A stretch of 10,341 nucleotides of DNA, taken from the NCBI GenBank assembly GCA_039923455.1, contig JBDTCS010000209.1, positions 1 through 10,341 of the forward strand, in the 5' to 3' direction. Source of the stretch: JBDTCS01 sp039923455 (GTDB lineage: Bacteria; Bacteroidota; Ignavibacteria; Palsa-1295). How positions within the stretch are numbered: the first letter of the stretch is position 1; each line of letters starts with the position of its first letter. A program made the translations under genes and the position numbers. This document shows positions 5,419 to 10,341 of this stretch, piece by piece. The notes beneath the pieces are model-generated. The model worked only from the letters and a program-made list of their open reading frames with translations. It made no database searches and was not told the origin of the DNA.

Positions 5419-6337
5419 TGGTGAGCTTCTTTACGGATAAGGCAAGGCGTCCAACAATTCGGTCTCGGAGAGCGTTCGGAAGCCCATCGATGGCTTCCGA
5501 GCGGCTGCGCATATCGCACATATCATTGACATAATCTACAACGACAAATTGCGAAGGTTCGTAGGGAGTGCTTTGCCGAAGTGCGATCTCGCTCGAGAAA
5601 AAGTTAAGGCCACAGATCGCGGCGATACGTTTCATAATGCCTCGAAGCGGTCGCAGCTTGTAAAAGTGCTCCTCGTCGGGCGTGATAAGATCATACTCAT
5701 GCGTCAGATCATCCCAACGAACAAGGTATACCTGTCCATAAACAAAATAGCAGCGATACCAACATCGCTTATCCTTGATGATGCGAGGAATGATCTTTTC
5801 CTGCAATAAATATTTATCGTCGGCGAAGTCTTGCCTCGCTTCGAGAACATCGAGCAACGTCTCTGCTCCGGTAACTACACCGATGCCCCCGCCGGTCGTG
5901 TTTGCGGGTTTGATGATGAAGGGTCGGCCAAGATGGGCCATATCGGCAAGCGTCAGTTCAATCTCGTTGGCCTTCGAGAAAGGAGAGATGATGATAGTAT
6001 AGGGAACGCGTATGCCCCCTCGCATGAATTCGAGATGCATCGTGGCTTTGTCGATCGCGCTTGAGGTCTCGGCGTAGTCGTTCATGACCTTACCCCCTCT
6101 AAGCTTGACGGCCTCGCCCAATTCTTGAAAGATGAGTTCTTCATCGAAGGCCCGATCAAGATAAGTCGAGAATCGAAGTGAGTCGGAGCGCACCAATTCC
6201 AATACCTCATTGACGTTCTCTTCGGTAACGCGAAATGTTTGTAGGCCATATTTTCGGTGGATCTCGTGTTCTAGCAGCTTGACGAAAGACTCGTCATACT
6301 CCCAAATCCAGCCGACAGCCAAATCAAACTTTTGCAT
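5399..6337 (-). CDS. ATP-grasp domain protein (RimK/glutathione synthetase-like ligase), substrate unknown
   Basis: ATP-grasp enzymes join a carboxylate, activated as acylphosphate, to an amine or thiol. The 312-residue product shows the family order: an N-terminal domain (1-95), a helix and lid region, the ATP-binding 'R-P-F-I-I-K-P-A' (138-145) followed by the Gly-rich loop 'T-T-G-G-G-I-G-V' (147-154), the hinge 'L-L-Q-E-K-I-I-P' (177-184) with E180 as probable adenine/ribose contact, E250 in 'S-S-E-I-A-L', and the metal-binding 'V-V-V-D-Y-V-N-D' (265-272) with D268 and N271. Length and order fit a RimK- or glutathione-synthetase-like ligase, but the substrate cannot be read from the sequence. 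Start: ATG at 6337 is preferred; a GTG six bases further out (6343) would add two residues. It opens the minus-strand set with the LarE-like and methyltransferase genes and is divergent from the lipoprotein gene (start to start 68 bp). Confidence 0.83.
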   Translation of the reverse strand: MQKFDLAVGWIWEYDESFVKLLEHEIHRKYGLQTFRVTEENVNEVLELVRSDSLRFSTYLDRAFDEELIFQELGEAVKLRGGKVMNDYAETSSAIDKATMHLEFMRGGIRVPYTIIISPFSKANEIELTLADMAHLGRPFIIKPANTTGGGIGVVTGAETLLDVLEARQDFADDKYLLQEKIIPRIIKDKRCWYRCYFVYGQVYLVRWDDLTHEYDLITPDEEHFYKLRPLRGIMKRIAAICGLNFFSSEIALRQSTPYEPSQFVVVDYVNDMCDMRSRSEAIDGLPNALRDRIVGRLALSVKKLTTAKANK

Positions 6338-6405
6338 GCACACTCGTTATTGGAACCGCACCACCACGAATAGTTATTATTGCGGTGGAAATATCACCTC
6401 GATTC
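6338..6405. promoter_or_regulatory. Divergent promoter region between ATP-grasp and lipoprotein genes
   Basis: These 68 bp must hold promoters for both the minus-strand set and the plus-strand lipoprotein/receptor pair. A perfect 6-bp inverted repeat, ACCGCA (6355-6360) and TGCGGT (6381-6386), with 20 bp between the arms could be a regulator site. TATTAT at 6375-6380 resembles a -10 element for the plus strand, but no well-spaced -35 accompanies it. The location is inferred from gene layout; the individual elements are weak. Confidence 0.35.
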
Positions 6406-6909
6406 ATGAAATTACTGAGAGTCACAACACCGCTTCTGTTCCTATCTATCCTTATAAGCGCGCTCTATATGGGGTGCGACAAGGGATTGGAGCCGCCGGC
6501 AGTTCCGGTCGGAGTTGCGCAAGCAACGATCTCTGGCAAAATTCATTTCCCGGGTCGTTGGCCAAGAAAAGATTCGGTGGTCGGGCTTTTTCTTGTGCTG
6601 ATTCAACCGGCACCTCCATATTTGGAGAGCACACTCATCAGCGGTATCAATACGACCGTACTACCTATTCAGCTGAACTATCTCTCTTCGGATACCAGCT
6701 ACGCATACGCTGTGAAGGTTCAGAAATACAGTTATCTCGGTGTTGCCCAACTCTACGGAGCAAACACGACTGCGGATTGGCACATCGTCGGCTTTGCGCA
6801 TGATGCTCTCGACTCAGCAATTTCATTTGATGTGACGCCGGGTGCGCAGCTTAGTGCGGATATCACTGTGAATTTTGATTCGCTTCCACGTCAACCATTT
6901 AAGCAGTGA
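6406..6909 (+). CDS. Small lipoprotein paired with the TonB-dependent receptor, function unknown
   Basis: From the ATG at 6406 the product is 167 residues. It begins 'MKLLRV' and has a hydrophobic stretch 8-21 ending in 'A-L-Y-M-G-C', so C24 is the probable lipidated residue; the lipobox is loose (Y-M-G-C rather than L-A-G-C). A GTG at 6385 would extend it by seven residues, but the ATG places the positive charges directly before the hydrophobic core, as signal peptides need. The mature part (about 143 aa) begins with a Pro-rich linker; 'A-T-I-S-G-K-I-H-F-P-G-R-W-P' (40-53) and alternating hydrophobic residues up to 'D-I-T-V-N-F-D-S-L' suggest one beta-sandwich domain. I do not recognise a named family. 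Its TGA overlaps the receptor start (GTGA), so the two are probably translated together, and it may be an accessory lipoprotein of that receptor. Confidence 0.75.
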   Translation: MKLLRVTTPLLFLSILISALYMGCDKGLEPPAVPVGVAQATISGKIHFPGRWPRKDSVVGLFLVLIQPAPPYLESTLISGINTTVLPIQLNYLSSDTSYAYAVKVQKYSYLGVAQLYGANTTADWHIVGFAHDALDSAISFDVTPGAQLSADITVNFDSLPRQPFKQ

Positions 6910-9110
6910 GCAATCAAACTATGATGCGGCTCAAATATTTTTTAGTTCTCCTCTGCCTCGGATTCCTCATACACGATGCGAATGCGCAATCGCTATTCGT
7001 CGGAAAATTAATCGAGGCGGGTTCGCTCGAACCGATTGGTGCTGCATCGGTAAAACTTATCACGACGGATGGGAAGATTCTTCAGACACAGATCTCGCAT
7101 GCCGACGGAAGTTTTAAGCTTCAGCGATTGCAAGATGGCGCAAAGCTTCAGATTCACGCACTTGGTTTTCGGGATACACTAATTTTATTTCCTATTCAAG
7201 CGAGTCTTACGTTTTCGCTTGAGCAGAGTTATGCACGAGGTGAGGAAGTTACGATCACTGCGCAACGACACTTGACTGCGCTGCAAGATGTGCCGGTCTC
7301 GTTTTCGGTTGTGCAAGCGAGAGAAATCGCTGCACGTGCACCAGATGGATTGGATAATGCGTTGCGCTATATACCGGGTGTATCGGTGACCGAGAGTCAG
7401 GTTAATGTTCGAGGGTCTTCAGGCTATGCACGTTCGATTGGTTCGCGTGTGTTGCTGCTACTCGATGGAATGCCCTTTCTCGCGGCCGATAACGGTGACG
7501 TGAAGTTCGATGCACTCCCGATGTTCGATGTCGAGCGGATCGAGGTGATCAAAGGTGCAGGTTCGGCGCTTTATGGATCAAATGCGCTCGGCGGAGTGAT
7601 CAACGTTATCACTAGGCAGCCGACGCAAGATCTTCATGGAGCGTTTCAAACGTTCGCGGGCGAATATGATCAGCCTATCTATCCGCAGTGGCACGTGCCT
7701 TCTGTCGGCCGCAGATTCTACACTTTCGAAGGCGGGCTCTCAGGTGGGATCAACAATTGGGGCATCATGGCGAGCGGTGGATACAAGCGCAATGAAGGCT
7801 ATCGTATCGGCGATGATTACTATCGGTGGCATTCGTTTCTTAAATTGGATGTGCCTGTCGGCGGCTCATCTAAGCTGAACATTTCGAATTTGCTGGCCAA
7901 TGAAGATCATGGAGGTTGGCTCTATTGGAGAAGTCTTGCGGAGCCGCTCGCGCCTTCGGATTCTGCAGCGGCAGTGAATGGGAGGATACATTCCTTCAAG
8001 AGTAATACGCAGATTCACTATACTACCATCTTGGGCGAAAGCGTGCTCGCTTCGGCTAACGCAAATTATGTTCATACTAATTTTACGACCGATGCTTCGA
8101 AGATCGGTGATCCGCCGGGGGCACACTCGAGTGCCGATGGAATAAATCTCGAATTGACGGCGAGCCTGCCGGTTCTGGAAAAAGTTTTTCTTACTTCCGG
8201 ATTGACGGGTTCGTATCAGAAAGTTGCTTCCGATCTTTTTCTTGATCGCTCGGGAATGCTGTTCGGGGCATTCACGCAAGCGGAGATAAAACTCTTGGAC
8301 GCCGTCACGGTAACCGCCGGAATTCGTGGCGATTATATCAAGTATGATTCGGTCGATGGTGCAGGAAGACTATCACCAAAGCTTGGCCTTAGTTATGCGC
8401 TGACGCCAGAACTATCCCTGCGAGCTTCCTATGGAGCGGGCTTCCGAGCACCTGCAATCGGCGAGCGGTTCATTCAGAGTAAGTTTGACATTTTCACGGT
8501 TAAACCAAATCCTGATCTAAAGCCGGAACGAAGTAACTCTGTCGAAGCAGGAGGGACATATTCGGATGAGCACTGGAAGTTGGATGGTGCAGTGTTTTAT
8601 TCGTCGTTCAGCGAACTGATCGAACCGACGTTCGTCAATGGTACCTATATCCAATTTCAAAATGTGACCCGTGCTGACTTGTTCGGACACGAGGAGAGCG
8701 TGGAGTTTTTTCCATTTGATAATGATCTGCTTGCACTTCGTCTGGGTTACACGTATATCTATCCGAAGGATGCCACAACCGGTGAGGTGCTAAAATTTCG
8801 GCCGAGGCATTTATTGCAATCGCGTGCGGAGATCAAGTTTGCTGGCATTAGCATCAGCTCCGATTTTCGGTATGTTAGCGCGTATGAGACGTATGATTCT
8901 ACGCTTGCAATCCAAGTCAAAGATGGAGACCAAAGAGTGCCGGCATACGTTCTTGATGCGCGTATCGGGTATTCGTTCGAGCAGTCCATGAAGTTGCCAC
9001 TCGAGATTACCTTGCAAGCGCAAAATGTTCTTAATTATTACTACGTCGAGATCCTTGGAAATCTGGCACCACTCAGGAGCTATTCGCTAAGGCTTGAAAC
9101 AAGATTCTAA
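6906..9110 (+). CDS. TonB-dependent outer-membrane receptor with N-terminal carboxypeptidase-regulatory-like domain
   Basis: This is a gated outer-membrane beta barrel that imports a ligand using TonB energy. The 734-residue product has a signal peptide (hydrophobic 11-22, cleavage near 'A-N-A-Q', 25-28), a CarboxypepD_reg-like beta domain (about 30-105, 'G-A-A-S-V-K-L' and 'D-G-S-F-K-L'), then 'E-E-V-T-I-T-A-Q-R' (113-121) as possible TonB box, the plug (about 127-238) with 'A-L-R-Y-I-P-G-V', 'N-V-R-G-S-S-G-Y', 'R-V-L-L-L-L-D-G-M-P' and 'E-R-I-E-V-I-K-G-A-G-S-A-L-Y-G', and a barrel with the usual 'G-F-R-A-P-A-I-G-E-R-F' and 'N-P-D-L-K-P-E-R-S' near 509-540. The last residue is Phe, as needed for BAM insertion. 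GTG 6906 overlaps the lipoprotein stop; ATG 6921 or 6924 would give a more compact signal peptide. The ligand is unknown; plug and barrel resemble BtuB/CirA/FepA-type receptors and not SusC, which is longer. Confidence 0.93.
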   Translation: MSNQTMMRLKYFLVLLCLGFLIHDANAQSLFVGKLIEAGSLEPIGAASVKLITTDGKILQTQISHADGSFKLQRLQDGAKLQIHALGFRDTLILFPIQASLTFSLEQSYARGEEVTITAQRHLTALQDVPVSFSVVQAREIAARAPDGLDNALRYIPGVSVTESQVNVRGSSGYARSIGSRVLLLLDGMPFLAADNGDVKFDALPMFDVERIEVIKGAGSALYGSNALGGVINVITRQPTQDLHGAFQTFAGEYDQPIYPQWHVPSVGRRFYTFEGGLSGGINNWGIMASGGYKRNEGYRIGDDYYRWHSFLKLDVPVGGSSKLNISNLLANEDHGGWLYWRSLAEPLAPSDSAAAVNGRIHSFKSNTQIHYTTILGESVLASANANYVHTNFTTDASKIGDPPGAHSSADGINLELTASLPVLEKVFLTSGLTGSYQKVASDLFLDRSGMLFGAFTQAEIKLLDAVTVTAGIRGDYIKYDSVDGAGRLSPKLGLSYALTPELSLRASYGAGFRAPAIGERFIQSKFDIFTVKPNPDLKPERSNSVEAGGTYSDEHWKLDGAVFYSSFSELIEPTFVNGTYIQFQNVTRADLFGHEESVEFFPFDNDLLALRLGYTYIYPKDATTGEVLKFRPRHLLQSRAEIKFAGISISSDFRYVSAYETYDSTLAIQVKDGDQRVPAYVLDARIGYSFEQSMKLPLEITLQAQNVLNYYYVEILGNLAPLRSYSLRLETRF

Positions 9111-9125
9111 CTCGTTAGTAGAATC
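9103..9125 (+). terminator. Hairpin at the receptor stop codon, weak terminator candidate
   Basis: GATTCTA (9103-9109) and TAGAATC (9119-9125) form a perfect 7-bp stem with a 9-nt loop that includes the last base of the stop codon (TAA, 9108-9110). An alternative fold pairs CTAA with TTAG. It is A/T-rich and not followed by a T-run, so termination efficiency is doubtful. Confidence 0.25.
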
Positions 9126-9151
9126 AGGTAGCGCAGACGCTGCATTTATCT

Positions 9152-9157
9152 TATAAT
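9152..9157 (+). promoter_or_regulatory. Possible -10 element upstream of the TatD-family gene
   Basis: A perfect TATAAT lies 43 bp before the ATG in the 90-bp gap after the receptor gene. No TTGACA-like -35 is found 16-18 bp upstream (the bases there are near TAGCGC), and the primary sigma factor of Bacteroidota uses a different -7 motif (TAnnTTTG), so this is only suggestive. Confidence 0.2.
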
Positions 9158-9200
9158 TATTAGACTATTGCCGGACGAGATCGAACGTAGCACAGTTCAA

Positions 9201-10341
9201 ATGTTTGATAGTCATTGTCATCTGCAGACCGAACAGTTTGCGGATGATGTGGACGCGACTGTTGCGCTCTCAAGGGCAGCAGGAGTTTCGGCGTTCATGA
9301 TACCTGCTATTGATCTTGCAAGTTTTGATGCAACGGTTGCGCTGGCGAATCGGATTGATGGAGCGTGCTATGCGCTGGGAATTCATCCACACAGTTCAAT
9401 GGAGTGGTCGCCAGATGTTCGAAAGCAAATTCTCGATAGAGCAGAGACAGATTCAAAACTCGTGGCGATCGGGGAGATAGGCCTAGACTATTTTTATGAT
9501 TTCTCACCCAAGGATATTCAGCAAAAAGCCTTCCGAGAGCAGATCGAATTGGCTCAGAAACTTGGGAAGCCGATCATCATTCACACGCGAGAATCGGATG
9601 ATGATGTCTGGCAAATCGTGAGCGAACTCTACCCAAATAATCCGCAAACAGGCCCAACCGGCCAATTTCACTGTTTTTCCGGCTCGGTCGACTTGATGCA
9701 AAAAGCTGTCGCCAAGGGATTTTTTGTGAGCTTTACTGGAAATATTACGTTTAAGCGAATGGGAGGTGAGCCGAATCCGCTACCCGAAGTGGTTCGGCAA
9801 ACGCCAATAGAGAACATACTTCTGGAGACAGATTCGCCGTATCTGGCACCAATGCCGCATCGTGGAAAGCGAAATACACCCGCAAATTTGGGTTTGATCG
9901 CTGCAAAAATTGCCGAAATTAAAGAGATCGATATTTCAATTGTAATGAAACAAACGTTCGATAACGCCACCCGGCTTTTCCTGAGACCTACATTAATCGT
10001 AATGCTATTCGGCATTCTTGCTCTATTTGCGAGTGCCTCAGAGGCCCAACGACAAGATCCGATCGGTAGTCGGCCTCCCGATTCGGTTATGACACCAGAG
10101 CGCCGTCGCGCAGAAGATTTACTCAAGAAGCAGCGTGAAGAACTCCAGAAAGAAGATGACAGGCGTAGGCAAGATTCCGTTGTTGCTGCTGAAAAGGAAC
10201 GCCAGGAGACGATCCTCGAACTCCAACAACAAGCTCGTCAGGATTCAGCAAAAGCTGCTCAGCGAATTGCTGACGAAGAAAAAGCCAGACTCAAAGCACT
10301 AACGCCGATCGCTTGGAAAGCAATCGGAATTGGAGGGAGCG
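9201..10341 (+). CDS. tatD: TatD-family metal-dependent nuclease, in-frame with a signal-like segment and coiled coil (partial at window end)
   Basis: The frame from ATG 9201 is open to the window edge (380 complete codons). Residues 1-262 are a full TatD nuclease (amidohydrolase fold, two-metal 3'-5' exonuclease/DNA repair family): H5 and H7 in 'D-S-H-C-H-L', 'G-I-H-P-H' (60-64), E92 in 'G-E-I-G-L-D-Y', H128 in 'I-I-I-H-T-R-E', H157 in 'F-H-C-F-S-G', and D211 in 'L-E-T-D-S-P-Y-L' are the metal ligands. TatD proteins normally stop shortly after the 'N-A-T-R-L-F' helix, here at 255-260. Instead the frame continues: a hydrophobic segment (about 263-279), 'A-S-A-S-E-A-Q' like a signal peptidase site (cut after A282), then a highly charged, Arg/Gln/Glu/Lys-rich probable coiled coil (about 299-366). 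It is either a true fusion, which would be membrane-anchored, or two genes joined without an intervening stop. No Shine-Dalgarno precedes the ATG; a TTG at 9168 is a less likely start. Confidence 0.88.
   Translation, partial: MFDSHCHLQTEQFADDVDATVALSRAAGVSAFMIPAIDLASFDATVALANRIDGACYALGIHPHSSMEWSPDVRKQILDRAETDSKLVAIGEIGLDYFYDFSPKDIQQKAFREQIELAQKLGKPIIIHTRESDDDVWQIVSELYPNNPQTGPTGQFHCFSGSVDLMQKAVAKGFFVSFTGNITFKRMGGEPNPLPEVVRQTPIENILLETDSPYLAPMPHRGKRNTPANLGLIAAKIAEIKEIDISIVMKQTFDNATRLFLRPTLIVMLFGILALFASASEAQRQDPIGSRPPDSVMTPERRRAEDLLKKQREELQKEDDRRRQDSVVAAEKERQETILELQQQARQDSAKAAQRIADEEKARLKALTPIAWKAIGIGGS
9945..10341 (+). other. Possible separate exported coiled-coil gene sharing the TatD reading frame (partial)
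   Basis: If the downstream part is its own gene, the ATG at 9945 (residue 249 of the TatD frame) is a good start: it gives a basic leader (K2, R10, R14), a hydrophobic core of about 17 residues from P15, and an 'S-E-A' cleavage site before Q35. The mature part starts Q-R-Q-D-P, has a Pro/Ser linker and then about 65 residues of charged, helix-favouring sequence before 'T-P-I-A-W-K-A-I-G-I-G-G', which may begin another hydrophobic segment. The end is outside the window. The function is not recognisable. This start would overlap the TatD coding region in the same frame, so it excludes a normal TatD stop and implies internal initiation or a fused product. Confidence 0.35.

Noticed and set aside
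4778..5440. A 220-codon plus-strand frame opposite the LarE-like gene
   Set aside because: The LarE-like gene has unambiguous PP-loop and cysteine motifs; this frame has none and would cross the ATP-grasp gene end.
6210..6803. A 197-codon plus-strand frame overlapping the ATP-grasp start and the lipoprotein gene
   Set aside because: It overlaps two better-supported genes in different frames and has Ser/Cys/Arg-rich random-looking composition.

Overview
The window looks like part of a chromosome of a Bacteroidota/Chlorobiota-type bacterium (FCB group, possibly an Ignavibacteria- or Kapaibacteriota-like lineage; the lineage is inference). The pointers are: the C-terminal tail of a secreted protein with a type IX secretion (Por_Secre_tail) style end at the left edge; a TonB-dependent receptor that starts with a carboxypeptidase-regulatory-like beta domain and is preceded by a small lipoprotein gene; no clear Shine-Dalgarno sequence in front of any start; and a tRNA gene without an encoded CCA end. 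Base composition is near even.

Layout. Positions 1-153 (+) are the end of a secreted T9SS-type protein. Positions 359-988 (+) encode ribosomal protein L25 of the long TL5/CTC type, followed by a good intrinsic terminator (1015-1052). Positions 1099-1782 (+) encode peptidyl-tRNA hydrolase with a Lys/Pro/Glu-rich tail. A tRNA-Leu(CAG) lies at 1915-1998 (+). Positions 2047-3579 (+) encode a cation diffusion facilitator (YiiP/FieF-like DD-HD site) of 510 aa whose C-terminus appears to carry three consecutive cytoplasmic domains instead of one. It overlaps by 21 bp, tail to tail, the last gene of a minus-strand set running from 6337 down to 3559: an ATP-grasp enzyme, a LarE-type PP-loop sulfurtransferase with three cysteines, and a class I SAM-dependent methyltransferase. 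Divergent from this set, on the plus strand, are a lipoprotein (6406-6909) and a TonB-dependent receptor (6906-9110) coupled by a GTGA stop/start overlap. The right edge (9201-10341, +) holds a TatD-family metal-dependent nuclease whose reading frame continues without a stop through a signal-peptide-like hydrophobic segment into a charged coiled coil and is still open at the window end.

How the genes work together. L25 and Pth are translation housekeeping and form a common neighbour pair. The CDF protein should export Zn2+/Fe2+-type divalent cations. The lipoprotein/receptor pair looks like an outer-membrane uptake unit for an unknown ligand. The ATP-grasp, LarE-like and methyltransferase genes are the most unusual grouping: a ligase, a sulfur-inserting enzyme and a methylase in one predicted transcript, without visible larB/larC partners. 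The two observations most worth following are that gene trio and the TatD-signal peptide-coiled coil in-frame junction. Nothing in the window looks like a CRISPR array, an insertion sequence, a prophage or a replication origin.
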